From Haliclona indistincta (taxonomy: Eukaryota; Porifera; Demospongiae; Haplosclerida; Chalinidae), in the NCBI GenBank assembly GCA_964017065.1, contig OZ024791.1:7897471-7961470 (forward strand): a stretch of 64,000 nucleotides of DNA. Reading direction: 5' to 3'. Shown here one piece after another: positions 43,710 through 54,526 of this stretch. A program made the translations under genes and the position numbers. The notes below the pieces were generated by a model. It did no database searches and was not told where the DNA came from. It worked only from the letters and a program-made list of their open reading frames with translations. Position 1 is the stretch's first letter. Each line of letters opens with the position of its first letter.

Positions 43710-45626
43710 CTATTTTAATAAAGTGCTTGTTCCATGATAGACATGGAATGTAGTGTCATCTGATACAGAGTCGCTTGCCTGCATTGACTTGAAGAGCGGT
43801 TCAGACAAGCACACTGTCATACACGACTTTTCTTTTTCTCCTCCTTTCGTATTCCTTGTTAGACTCCAAATGTGAGGTTTGAGAGAGGAAGTGTAGTTGG
43901 CGAGTGATTTTAGGCCGACCGAGTTCGATGCAAATGGAATGAGAAAAACGGGAGTAGTCGAGAAGCCTTCAAACGGGACTGTGGGATGAAAGACTTCCAG
44001 AGCTCTCTTGGTGAGCAGGCTAAGTGACTGTTGAGGGAGATTGAGGAACGTCATGGCAGTAGCCACCACTTCAAGAACACAGTGCAGTTGACAGAGTGCC
44101 CCGCTCTGTTCTAGCAGACTAGTGTCTTTAGCTAAGAAAGGTTCAAGCTGTGTGCTTGCTACGAGGCCGTTAGCAGTGAAGTGAGTGAAATAGTCTCTCT
44201 CCATCTTCTCTATGCCGATCTCCAGGAGGCACTGCAGGGCACGTTCCGGTGTTAACAAGTATTGCAGCTTAGTAGCTACAACCTGGCGCTGGTCATGAGT
44301 CGTGGATGATATAGCCTGACGAAGGAGACATGCTAAACTACTCTTCTTGGTGTGGTGGATGAACGGTTGTACTTTACCGAGCAGTACAGCTTGAAAGATG
44401 AGTCCCAGAGCATCGACCAGGTCAGAGGCACTAGCTACGTGACGAGTGAACATCCACAGCTGACCAAGAAAGTCGAGATCCTCACGAGGTTGAAAAGGAG
44501 ACAGCGCTGCAGTTGGAGAAATGATTGAACTATCCACAGCCATCAGCATCTGCTCAGCTGCGTCTTCCAAGAAAGTGCCGACCTTTGATACCAATGAGGG
44601 ATGAGATGACCTCACTGGTTCTTCTGTGTCTGTGTCAGGCCAGCTTTTGAGACCAGTAGCGATAGAAGCAAGATGAAAGAGAATGCTGACCTCACTGAAG
44701 ATAGCCAGGGTGGGAGAGAACTGGTAACCGGGCTTGATCGATAAGCTTAGTACAGCTTCAGCACTGTTGGGAGGAGGACATGCGACATGGTCAGCTCCAG
44801 ACCACACAAACTGGACCAGAAGCTGGGAATCTTCAGAGAGACACTCGGAATCTCCACTCGGAGCAATATCATACTCACTGTATGCCCACCAATCTCTTAA
44901 ACTGTCTCTCTCAGCACCACGTCGACCGATTGGAGCAATCGTGTTCAGCTTCATCTTACTGTTAGACACAGTGACAGATGAACCTTCCGTTATGGTATAC
45001 GATCTGAGAGTGTGTCGCTTACCAGAAGAGGGTTCACCCATAGAGCACCCCATGGCAATGACTTTACTCACTCCTCTTTGACAAAGAACCCATAACTCAG
45101 GAAGATCAGCTAGGCTATCAGCAAATACTGCCTGGCAGTAGAGAGAAGAGATCTGACGAGCCGTCTCCATTGGTACAAGACCAGCGCCAAGATCAACCAC
45201 TATCCTCTCCTCGTCTGATTGTGAGCTGTTTGTTAGTAATGGCTGTTCTGTGTGGAGGAGATGGCGTTGCTGTCTAGTGGTTCGAGAGGTAGCTACTCGT
45301 TGACATGTGTGTACAGTAAATGGAGTATCTTGAGAGGGGACTGTACCAGAAGGAGTGGTTGCTGGTGACTGGCAGCCACTGACCAATACTAATGTCTTAT
45401 TGTGAGTTCCCACAAACTTGCTCAATGGACTTCGTACTCCTGGAACAAACGCAGTGAGTATTACCTCCCCATAGGAGGTGGAATGACATGGGGATGATGG
45501 TCCAAGACAGCTGCAACACGTTTTCAATGCTCTTTGAAAGTCTCTGTGAGATTCACCGGACAGAATATTGTCAAAACAGTAGAGTGCAGTCTTTCTGTTG
45601 GTTTCAGTAGCTCTAGATTCGTCCAT
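43710..45626 (-). CDS. ZWILCH: Kinetochore protein Zwilch
   Basis: One uninterrupted minus-strand exon, 638 aa from the ATG at 45626 (Kozak-like gccATGg) or 667 aa from 45713; human Zwilch is ~590 aa. Zwilch is part of the Rod-Zw10-Zwilch complex at kinetochores, which recruits dynein and Mad1/Mad2. Family marks in the C-terminal two thirds: 'REDLDFLGQLWMF', 'SDLVDALGLIFQAVLLGKVQPFIHHTKKSSL', 'LLEIGIEKMERDYFTHFTANGL', 'LHCVLEVVATAMTFL'. The N-terminal third is diverged except for 'PLSKFVG' and 'PMETARQISSLYC'-type pieces. The lack of introns among intron-rich neighbours is unusual and could mean retrocopy origin. The end is only 44 bp from the LYRM9 start. Confidence 0.88.
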   Translation of the reverse strand: MDESRATETNRKTALYCFDNILSGESHRDFQRALKTCCSCLGPSSPCHSTSYGEVILTAFVPGVRSPLSKFVGTHNKTLVLVSGCQSPATTPSGTVPSQDTPFTVHTCQRVATSRTTRQQRHLLHTEQPLLTNSSQSDEERIVVDLGAGLVPMETARQISSLYCQAVFADSLADLPELWVLCQRGVSKVIAMGCSMGEPSSGKRHTLRSYTITEGSSVTVSNSKMKLNTIAPIGRRGAERDSLRDWWAYSEYDIAPSGDSECLSEDSQLLVQFVWSGADHVACPPPNSAEAVLSLSIKPGYQFSPTLAIFSEVSILFHLASIATGLKSWPDTDTEEPVRSSHPSLVSKVGTFLEDAAEQMLMAVDSSIISPTAALSPFQPREDLDFLGQLWMFTRHVASASDLVDALGLIFQAVLLGKVQPFIHHTKKSSLACLLRQAISSTTHDQRQVVATKLQYLLTPERALQCLLEIGIEKMERDYFTHFTANGLVASTQLEPFLAKDTSLLEQSGALCQLHCVLEVVATAMTFLNLPQQSLSLLTKRALEVFHPTVPFEGFSTTPVFLIPFASNSVGLKSLANYTSSLKPHIWSLTRNTKGGEKEKSCMTVCLSEPLFKSMQASDSVSDDTTFHVYHGTSTLLK

Positions 45627-45713
45627 GGCTGCTTGTTCCCGCGTAGAGGCGTGGTTACCCGATCTATTTATAGCTGACCAATCAGATCGTGCCCGATCAG
45701 ACAATGATGTCAT

Positions 45714-45833
45714 TGTTACACATTAGGCTCATTAGCATGCACAGCACAACAAACTCGTGACCAGGAACTTTCAGTGAAAAAGACTTTCTCTTCCCATCAT
45801 GATCAGTGTTCGCTTGACAAAGAAGTCCTCATA
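45714..45833. promoter_or_regulatory. Shared promoter, Zwilch / XBP1
   Basis: 120 bp (or ~207 bp if Zwilch starts at 45626) between divergent starts. It contains tgatgtcatt near 45705 (CRE-like) and no TATA box. Confidence 0.45.
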
Positions 45834-47006
45834 ATGAGCAAGACTGATCCAGCCTTGCTGAGTCTTGCGGCTCAAGCGCTCAAATCGGGAAGCGTGGAAG
45901 ATCAAGCAAAGCTCTTGCTTTTGGGGATGATGAACAAGAGTCTGAGATTACCTTATGCTGTCGTGAAACCTCGCCAACAAGAGAGCACTACCGAGAAGAG
46001 CGTAAAAGAGTTCTCTAAACCTACTCCTCCCAGTGAAAATCGTGGCACAAAGCGAAAAGAATGCGAGGCCGAGATTAACCAGGGAGACAGAAAAGAGAAG
46101 AGGTGGGTCCAACAACAAAACACTTTATTTACATCTTTTAAACGACATTCTTTAGGAGAAAAATGAACAGAGTCTCTGCTCAGAATTCTCGTGACAGAAA
46201 AAAGCATTACGTGTCAGATTTGGAGAAAAGATTAAAGTACCTCGAAGAAAAGGTGGGCACCAAATTATGGTTCTCAGCTTTCATATCATTATCATGGTTC
46301 TTTTGTTAGAATAAAGAGCTTGCACAAGAGAATAAGTTGTTGCAACAGCGCAGCACTGTTCTTGAGGAAGAGAAGAGAGAGTTGGTCAGCCGACTGGCTA
46401 GCCAAGACAATGAGACAACAGCTTCGTCCCACCAGAGGATGGAGAGTGGACTGGAGTGGTCTACTGGGTCAGCAGCACCTATTGTTTCTCTGCAGCAGAA
46501 ACCCACTCTGGTCTCTCTCCTCAACCTCTGGTCAACAGTGAGGTAAGCAGCCGCTCTTATGTGCTGTTATGCATTAATTTTGACTCTCTCTCTCTCTTCT
46601 CGTTTAGTCTGATTTCTTGGCTAGCCTGTGTGAAGGACTGGCAACCCCAGAGTCTTGCTCACCACTCACCAGTGATGGCCTCATACCAACCCCGTCATCA
46701 GTCTCGTCATCATCGGAAGCTCTTCTCTCGTCACCAGAAGTCCCGTCCCCAGAGACTAGCTACATGGTGGGGAGCACAGCAAGCTTCATGGAACCCGCCA
46801 ATGAACTGAACCTGTTTAACCCTGTTTATACACCCTCTCCTGCCGCACACAATCTTATTGATGCTAACATCATGCTGCCCGATACAGAATTAGACCAACT
46901 GCTCCATAGTTTTGTGGTCCCAGAGTCGTTCAATGATAACGATAGCGCTATCGCTGCATGGGATATAGACCAACTGTTGGCAATGGACTCTAATCTGTGT
47001 GTTTAA
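45834..47006 (+). CDS. XBP1: XBP1-type bZIP transcription factor (unfolded protein response)
   Basis: Four exons: 45834-46102, 46156-46252, 46310-46542 and 46608-47006. The bZIP basic region reads 'RRKMNRVSAQNSRDRKKHYV' with a leucine zipper after it (LEKRLKYLEEKNKELAQENKLL); N-x-x-A-x-x-S/T-R fits XBP1. Without the non-conventional splice, the frame ends at 46809 (266 aa); removing 20 nt at 46476-46495 switches frame and gives a 325-aa protein ending 'LLAMDSNLCV', with 'NSESDFLASL' just after the joint much like 'SESDILLGIL' of vertebrate XBP1s. The spliced C-terminus is acidic and Ser/Pro rich, as expected for an activation domain. The unspliced tail has 'SLISWLACVKDW' (hydrophobic membrane-targeting region) and an arrest-like ending. 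XBP1 drives ER chaperone and secretory genes after IRE1 cleavage. Confidence 0.95.
46465..46502 (+). promoter_or_regulatory. IRE1-type (HAC1) 20-nt intron with twin hairpins
   Basis: 5' loop CAGCAGC (46470-46476) on a 5-bp stem (46465-46469 with 46477-46481, one G-U); 3' loop CTGCAGC (46490-46496) on a perfect 6-bp stem (46484-46489 with 46497-46502). Cleavage after the third G of each loop (CxGCAG|C) excises 46476-46495, 20 nt, shifting frame by two exactly as the 23- and 26-nt introns of other animals do. Confidence 0.93.
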
Positions 47007-47120
47007 TTTATATATTATCCTGCTGTTCAGAACAATTGTTTGTCACGTTTTATAATGCTATTCTGCTCATTACATTGCAAGATGATTTCAAAATTTGTTA
47101 TTGTTTGCATAATTAGGAGT

Positions 47121-47324
47121 CTATAGCAACCCACGTGACGCGGTTCTCGTCTTCAACAGCGCCTCCTTCTCTTGCCGTATCTTCGACAGGTCTTCTAGTT
47201 CTTTCTTCACTTCAATGCATCTTGCTTCTTTAGCCTTGGCTAAGTACTCCTCTGCGTAATAAAACAATATTGCTCCACTGCCTATGCAGAACGTGCTGAT
47301 CGTGAACACGGCCAACAACACCAT
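47121..47324 (-). CDS. Small single-pass membrane protein
   Basis: Single exon, 67 aa, starting ATG at 47324. One hydrophobic segment at ~2-24 (LLAVFTISTFCIGSGAILFYY) is followed by a charged helix with K/E-rich heptad-like spacing (AKAKEARCIEVKKELEDLSK). The arrangement recalls small inner-membrane or ER proteins such as respiratory-complex assembly factors, but I do not recognise the family. It lies between XBP1 (plus, 115 bp away) and GTF2H3 (same strand, 58 bp). Coding potential is supported by a long clean frame in otherwise AT-rich sequence; no homolog is claimed. Confidence 0.55.
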   Translation of the reverse strand: MVLLAVFTISTFCIGSGAILFYYAEEYLAKAKEARCIEVKKELEDLSKIRQEKEALLKTRTASRGLL

Positions 47325-47382
47325 TCCGAACGTGATGGTGAACGAACAAAATTTTACAAAAAAATTTATCTGAGCATAAAAA

Positions 47383-49291
47383 TTAATTCTTTGACTTGTG
47401 CTTGCTTTCTTTTGATTTCTTCTTTTTCTTTGGTTGAGGGAGACGACTTGGTAGCTTGAAACGAGATCTAAAAAGCATGATAGTGAAACTACAATAGATA
47501 ATCATATTGAACTTACTGGCACACTAAACAAATTGGAATGAAATGACAAGAAACTACAATCGAGAGAAAAAATTATTGGTGAAAAAATATTGGTAACTAT
47601 TTTACTCACTTGCTAAACACACTGAACAAACATGTCCTAGTTCAACAAGTTTGTGATGACAGAAACACGCTGCTCTATAGTCGACCTTCTGGGGCATGGG
47701 GAGACTCAGCAGCTGTTGAGTAGGCAAGTCAGGTAAGAATACCCACTAAAGCAAAGCAACAAATTATTGTGCAGGTTCGACATACAGCATGTTACCAGGA
47801 GGAACTGCAATAGAGCTTCAGGTTCAGGAACCTTTATGTACAGTCCGCCTGTGATGTCAGATGCCTGAGCAATTGTAGCAGTTGATACTGGTCTACAATG
47901 TACTAGCTAGTTGCTACACACCTGTTGTAGGTAGCTGGACTCCTCCCATAACACACAGGAGTCGACAGGAATATTCTACAGACAAACTGAACCGGTTGAA
48001 CTAAAAACAGTACTTTTATACTTGTTTTTGAGCAGCAAACAAGCAGTTCATCGTAGCAATGTGTTGCTCAGCCATATCTGGAGCTGCTCGGATAACCTGT
48101 AACAACAGGGTGTGGTACTAAAATGAAGGACCAGCTCAAGCTCCTCCTCACCAAGATCCTGGGTTTTATTGTCAGCCCAATTGAAGCCTCTCTGATGCAT
48201 CTTTGTATGTCTGTGTGATGACTGGTCAAGGACAGTTTTCACACAGTGCCACATCATCTTGTGTACAGTATAGCAATTTTATTACTTCTTGCAAGGGTAA
48301 AGCGTAAACCGTAGAGCTTACGCTTTACTTTGTGCTGTGCTTTGTGCTGCGCTGTAAAGCACTAATGGTTTAAAATTCCATTAAGTCTTTCATCTCCACT
48401 GTGACTATAAGATGACGCTTTACAGTCAAACCTTCCTTGCAAGAAGTAATAAAATCATTGTATACAGGATACAGCACAAAGCTTTGCACAATCCACCAGA
48501 CAGAAGAGTAGATCTAGCCACAGCTGCAACAGAACTAGCTAGAGAGAGATATATTCACTACGGAAGGTCAGTGAGAGAGAGACTGACCATTGGTGATCAC
48601 TTGAGTCACTTGTTCTCTTAGAAGCCCATTCATGTGAACTAGTGGCTCAAACTTGCCTGACTTGAGGTCTCTACTCCCAGGGTCTATCTCTGTTCTGCCT
48701 GTCACAGGGTATACCAACTCGCTGCAAAACAACAGATAGCTCTTTCATACAGTGAAAACGAGGGATATGGCACGAGTGAAATCTCGTATTCAGTCAAATG
48801 AAATCACTGTAATTTGTCCGCAAACTAATTATTTCCTCGTATACTACCACTCACGCTTAATTAAAGCACTGAAATCGAGTGAAATCTCGTACGCTAAATC
48901 ACCCCGTGTCATACCCCTCGAGTGAAAATCAATTGGTATTATTGCCCGGTAAGCACGCATTGTCAAAGGTTAACACATTAAAGATATAAAATCGTATAAA
49001 ATATCTGATAAAATCGTAAGATATAAAATCTGGAAAGTTATGGATACCTTCCAGTTTGATGGCATAGACACACAGCAACTGAATTGGATTGATTCAACAG
49101 TAAGTAGGAGTTTAGAAAGGTGATCACGTGATCCAGGCATTGACTGAAGGACAGCTATATAGCAGGTACGTAGACACAGTGAGCGATCAGTAGGATAATG
49201 CTACCTTCTGTGACGGCTGCTCAGCGGACAGGCTTTCTGCATAGGTGCCTGATGCGTCCAATACCACAGCGAGAAGATTGCACGTTGACAT
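47383..49291 (-). CDS. GTF2H3: TFIIH subunit p34 (Tfb4)
   Basis: Eleven minus-strand exons: 49205-49291, 49048-49154, 48588-48721, 48466-48538, 48152-48200, 48096-48022, 47922-47975, 47796-47864, 47610-47745, 47517-47553 and 47383-47467; 301 aa (human 308). p34 belongs to the TFIIH core used in transcription initiation and nucleotide excision repair. It has a von Willebrand A-like fold: '[10 protein letters not shown]', '[16 protein letters not shown]', '[15 protein letters not shown]', '[14 protein letters not shown]', '[23 protein letters not shown]', and the C4 zinc region '[24 protein letters not shown]' with '[11 protein letters not shown]'. It ends in a Lys-rich tail like human p34. Every exon is short and phase-consistent. 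Introns 2 and 4 contain inverted-repeat elements. Confidence 0.88.
48277..48454. repeat. Inverted repeat in GTF2H3 intron 4
   Basis: ttttattacttcttgcaagg (48277-48296) is exactly inverted at 48435-48454, with weaker pairing outward to about 48262 and 48470. Between them is a second palindrome (gcgtaaaccgtagagcttacgc). The right arm sits about 10 bases inside the intron from the exon 4 donor. Confidence 0.8.
48751..48929. mobile_element. Putative MITE in GTF2H3 intron 2
   Basis: Imperfect ends: cgagggatatggcacg (48759-48774) against the complement of cgtgtcatacccctcg (48905-48920), each bordered by agtgaaaa. Internal repeats of gagtgaaatctcgta. Non-coding. Confidence 0.6.
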
Positions 49292-49581
49292 ACTGCCATG
49301 TGGGCTAGCCCATTATAATTAGATCTAAATTATGAATTTAGTTATCCATCAGCCCATATTTAGGCACAAGGGGGCGTTGGTGACCTGTTCTCTTTGCAAG
49401 GGCCGTTGCGATTCTCTCTATCAAGCGAAATACGTCCTATCCAGTCCTGGTAAGACCTGTACCTATAGCTGGCAGTAGAAACAAGCCTTTGCTGGGTTAC
49501 TGCACGGATCATTAGCTTTTAAAATTAGTGATCTCATTTTCCTCCTCTTTTCATGTTTTTTTCTCAATCACCTTCAGAGCA

Positions 49582-52500
49582 ATGGATCGTGGAAAGAAGG
49601 AAGAAGGAAAGAGCATTTACCGCATTCCTCCCTACTACTATCTCCATGTACTGGACCAGAACACTAATGTCACCAAACTAGAGATAGGACCTAAGACCTT
49701 CATCCGTCAGGACAATGAGAAGGTGGTCGCTGGACCAGAGAAGATGATCGTGGTTCCTCCCCGCCATTACTGTGTCATCGAGAACCCTGTGGTTAGGAGC
49801 AAGGATGGAGAACCAGTCATCGATCGCACAGGACAGATCAAGCTACGTCATGCAGACGAGGAGATCCGTATTGCCCAAGACCCCTTTCCTCTTTACCCAG
49901 GAGAACATCTTAAAGTGGTACGTTCACACTTACAGCAGTCTTGTTCATTACATTGTCTCTAAACAAGTCCGATCCATTCAATTATAATTTGCTGATTCAT
50001 ACTCTCTGCAGGCTGTGTCACAACTTCAAGTAGTGATAGCAAACTCTGCTCTCAGACTGAAGGCTATACTGGACTTTGAGGAGCAAGACAGAACAAGGAG
50101 AGTAGCTGGTGATGAATGGTTGTTCGAGGGACCTGGTGAGTTGGATGTATTGTGTGTGGTTTGTTGTTTTTCTTTCACACATGATGGTTTTCATAGAAGA
50201 CCTCTGTAATGCATTGACCAGATCACTTTCACTGTTTAGATTCTCTTTTAGTTTCAAGGAAATGTATTCATGTGCCTGTGTGGTATGGAATGTTGTGTCA
50301 CGGATAGCACATGAACACCTACTGCTGTTAATACTGTGTAGTAGATTACAATAGCAGTTATCATTCCAGCCCATATAAAGTTGCTCTGTTCAAATGACCA
50401 AGAACCCATACTGTAGCTTGCTGTATGGATTTCACAAGCTTCTATTCTTTCACCATGCAGGCACTTATATCCCCAGGAAAGAGGTAGAGCAGAAGGAGGT
50501 GGTTCGTGCTACCATCATCAAGCCCAACCAAGCTATCAAACTGCGCGCAAGAAAAGAAACAATGGTTAGCTCCTCAGATACTGTTAGGTAGTGAGTGTCT
50601 GTTATATCTCGTTGCGAGCTCTACAAACAGATGTTCCCTTACAGTGTGTTGCTCTGGTACCAAATCATTATCTTTGTTCTGGTGATATAGGATCGTGATG
50701 GTATTCCCAGAGTGACTGGTGAGGAATGGCTGGTGAAGAAGGTTGGCGCCTACCTGCCGGGAGCTTATGAGGAGGTTGTTGATATCGTAGATGCCTACAT
50801 ATTGACAGAGAAGGTGCCCTCCATATCAACCAGCTCCATCACTGTGCTCCTTGTCTCTGTCTCAGGTGGCGCTGCACATGAAAGCTACCCGTACCTTCAC
50901 TGACAACAATGGAATAACCAGAAAGAACGGAGAGGAATGGCTGATCAAGATGGAGGACACTGAGGCTCATATACCTGATGTTTATGAGGAGGTGAGATCA
51001 CTTTGTAGCACATGCACTGGAATCATTCCTCTCTTCTGATAGGTGGTAGGCATTGTCAACATCACTACCTTGAACAACCGTCAGTACTGTGTTATCATGG
51101 ACCCCGTTGGAGAGGATGGCAAGCCACAGCTCGGCCAGAGGAAGCTAGTGAGGGGAGAGAGGTCATTCTTCCTTATGCCTGGAGAGCGTCTCGAGAAGGG
51201 AATCCAGAATATCTTCATTCTTGGTGAAGACGAGGGACTCATTTTGAAGGCTAATGAAACCTTCACCGATCCAGACACTGTGAGTAGTACATGTACTGCT
51301 ATGGTATCATTGCTGTGACCTTCCAGGGTGAGAGTCGCCAACCTGGTGATCGTTGGATGAGGCGCGGTCCCCTTGAGTACGTCCCTCCGGTAGAGCTGGA
51401 GGTGGTCACTAAACGCAAGGCCATTCCTCTTGATGAAAACGAGGGTATATACGTACGAGACGTGAAGAACGGCAAAGTGCGAGCGGTGTGTGGAGCAACC
51501 TACATGCTGACACAGGATGAAGAGCTATGGGCTAAGGAGCTGCCTCCTGGTGTAGAGGAGCTGTTGAGTGAAGGGAAGGACCCTGTGGCTGATCGCAGTG
51601 ACAAGAGTGAGTAGTGTGATATACTCTAGCTAACTACCATCCTGTTCCTCTAGCTTACCCCTCTGGTCGTCCTACTGCCTCCCTTAAGCGTGATAAGACT
51701 AGCGTAGTCACATTCCGAGTACCTCACAATGCAGCAGTACAGATCTATGACTATCGTGAGAAGAAGGCTCGTGTTGTGTTTGGACCAGAGATGGTCATGC
51801 TGCGCCCAGATGAGCAGTTCACTCAACTAAGCCTCTCAGGAGGTAAACCCAAGAGGCCTAACAAGATTCGCTCTCTGTGTCTCCTGCTTGGACCGGACTT
51901 CTGTACCGATATCATTGTGGTCGAGACATCTGATCATGCTCGCCTCTCACTGCAGCTCTCGTACAACTGGTAAGTGGTTGAGAGAGATACAATTGATGGT
52001 GACCATCTCGTCCTAACCTTCTAGGCATTTTGATTTGCAGGACAAATCAGCTAAAGAATCTGCAAAGATTTTCTCAGTTCCAGACTTTGTGGGAGATGCT
52101 TGCAAAGCTATTGCCTCTCGTGTGCGTGGAACAGTAGCCAGTGTCCAGTTTGACGACTTCCATAAGGTAGACACGCTCAAGCATCTTGAAACACAATCCA
52201 CTAACTCTTTTGTAGAACTCAGCCAGGATTATCCGCACATCAGTATTTGGTCTCGATGATCGCGGCAAAGTTCGCGATCGATTCCATTTCCCCTCTAACA
52301 ACCTTGTGGTCACCAGCATTGATATCCAGTCAGTCGAGCCAGTGGACCAACGCACACGTGATGCACTACAGAAGTCGGTACAACTAGCCATTGAGATCAC
52401 CACCAACTCACAGGAGGCAACTGCACGGTTAGTAAAGAGAGGATAATCATGACACTAGCTGTACAATGCTTGTTCGTGCAGCCATGAGGCCGAGAGGTTA

Positions 52501-53203
52501 GAGCAGAAAGCTAAGGGAGCACTAGAGCGACAGAAGATCACCGATGAAGCCGAGGCAGAAAAGGCTCGCAAAGACCTGCTGGAACTACAGGCTAACAGGT
52601 ACTCCACACACTCACTCTAGTCTTCCCAGGACTAATGTTCCTGCAGTGCTGCCGTGGAGTCTACTGGACAGGCAAAGGCTGAGGCCCAGTCACATGCTGA
52701 GGCAGCTAAGATCGAGGGAGAGGCCGCCGTAGAGCAGGCTCGCCTCAAGTCACAGGCTTCCAAGATCGAGGCCGTAAGTTAATTACAAAATAATAAGATT
52801 GAGAGAATGCTTACTGTTGCTTATCCTAGGAATCTGAACTAGAGAGGCTCACACACGCACGTGAGGCTGAGCTCAAATACATCCGTGAGCAGAACGAACT
52901 GGAGGTAGCAAAATCGCGTGATTTATCGGGTATCGAGACAAAGAAATTCCGAGACATGACTGACGCAATTGGATCAGACACCATAGCAGCAATATGCACT
53001 GCTGGACCTGAAATGCAGGTATGTAGCTACGCTAGAACGATGTTACCCATCTTTAACCACATTTTTAACCCCAGGTGAAACTACTCCAGTCTCTCGGACT
53101 CCGTTCCACTCTCATTACTGATGGTTCTAATCCTATCAACCTCTTCAACACGGCCCATGGTCTCCTGGGCTCTCTTGGTGCCCCAACACCCAATGAGGAT
53201 TGA
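49582..53203 (+). CDS. MVP: Major vault protein
   Basis: Fourteen exons: 49582-49917, 50012-50135, 50461-50564, 50691-50813, 50866-50991, 51043-51279, 51327-51606, 51654-51969, 52025-52166, 52216-52427, 52482-52598, 52647-52773, 52830-53018 and 53075-53203; 853 aa (human 893). 78 copies of MVP build the vault particle. The N-terminal vault repeats are clear ('[17 protein letters not shown]', '[13 protein letters not shown]', repeated 'GEEWLV/GDEWLF' units), then the shoulder domain ([23 protein letters not shown], 'LSYNWHFD') and the long cap helix rich in Ala/Glu/Gln ([17 protein letters not shown]). A splice acceptor (ttcag) 4 bases before the ATG implies a non-coding first exon upstream. 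Divergent from GTF2H3. Confidence 0.96.
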
Positions 53204-53579
53204 GTGCTGGAAAAACTGCCTTGAACCATTTTGCTGTGTTTCAGTTTTATTAGCGCAAACAGAATTAAATTATTTTACTAGCATCTTTTCTAGTTGTGAA
53301 TCCAATTAAATTTTTATTCATATTACCACATTGCACAAGTGATAACATGGTGATACCGAGAAAGGATGATGGAGCTCTTTATAGCTAGTTAGCACGCTAC
53401 GAACGATTAATTTGTAATATTTATTATAGTAGCTGTACCCATATGCACCATAATAAGAGAATCTGTCAACTCAGCAATAACACAAGATTACAACCTACCT
53501 AAATTAAGGTACCCCACGTGGTCACGCACAAGAAGTTTCTAGGCTGAGTTGGACGTTTAACGTTTAAGGCAAACCAAAC
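53204..53579. other. Intergenic
   Basis: MVP 3' flank and upstream region of the next small gene; contains cacgtg near 53515. No gene seen. Confidence 0.55.
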
Positions 53580-54315
53580 ATGGATCAAGGTTAGTAGATC
53601 CGAGTCGTCAACTAGTACTATGAAGACTAATTATGGTATACTAAACAATATTCACGTTACTAGGTTGTAACACATACTGCATGCCCGGCCACGTTGAGTA
53701 GTAGCCAGGACGCTGTAGATTGCAAAGGGCAGCAAAAAACAATAGTTCGGCTAATGCACGCCATAAGCTGCTAATTGTGTTTTGGATCCTCTTATAAGAA
53801 ATCATGAGTTTGGTATCTTTCTTATTTCTTGCTATGTGTAACTATAATGGTTAGGTGCTAGTCCTCTTGATCCGTTATACATAGGTGTCATTCTAAGGAT
53901 ATTCATTGGATTTCCTCTGGGGTTTGGGGTTGAAGTTGCTCAAAATGTCTTAGCTAACATCTTCAACCAAGATCATGTGGTACGCAGACACAGTAAGTAT
54001 TACATGAGCTACATTATAATCAGTATAATAAACTTCACAATTATAGATGATCTTAGGGTTGGAGTCTTGAACGCAATTCTCAAGGGGATAGGGCAGGTGA
54101 TTGGTCAGGCTGCCATGATCCGGATCTTTGGCCGAGGCCAAGATCTGCATATGCTGCCAATAGGTAACTATTGCTAGATTACATGTGAGGTATAGTACAT
54201 TATTATTTTATTAGATAACCTCATAACGATGATCATTGCTGAAGTACTGAAAGGATTTGCAAGAGGTGTAGGCCGGGTGATTGGAGAGGCAGTTATGGGC
54301 TGTTTTTTTGCTTGA
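53580..54315 (+). CDS. Small glycine-pat­terned helical protein, four exons
   Basis: Exons 53580-53589 (only 10 bp: ATG GAT CAA G), 53855-53992, 54047-54163 and 54215-54315; 121 aa. All junctions are GT-AG and phases agree, which is the main support. The protein has a hydrophobic segment (LYIGVILRIFIGFPLGFGVEVA) and two similar amphipathic stretches with Gly every three to four residues ('LKGIGQVIGQAAM' and 'LKGFARGVGRVIGEAVMG'), suggesting an internal duplication and association with membranes. No known domain is recognised. Only its last two exons have the repeat, and exon 2 has a related 'IGFPLGFGVEVAQ'. It sits alone between MVP and the diverged FBG gene. Confidence 0.6.
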
Positions 54316-54526
54316 ATCTCTCACAAAATATACTAGTTGAGCTAAATGCATACGTGTTCTGACTTCTCGATTCTTTTGAGATTTCACATGAATGATTTGA
54401 TTTAGTTGATTACATAATGTTGCAGCAGTGTTGGTGCGTGAGAACAAGACAGTATCACTTCAGTAAAAGTATTGACTATAGCTATATACAAGAAAGGAAC
54501 ACTGTTGTGTGTTGACATGATGTCGA

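Noticed and set aside
48412..48621. Plus-strand 69-codon frame
   Set aside because: Antisense of GTF2H3 exons 3-4 and the intron 4 inverted repeat.
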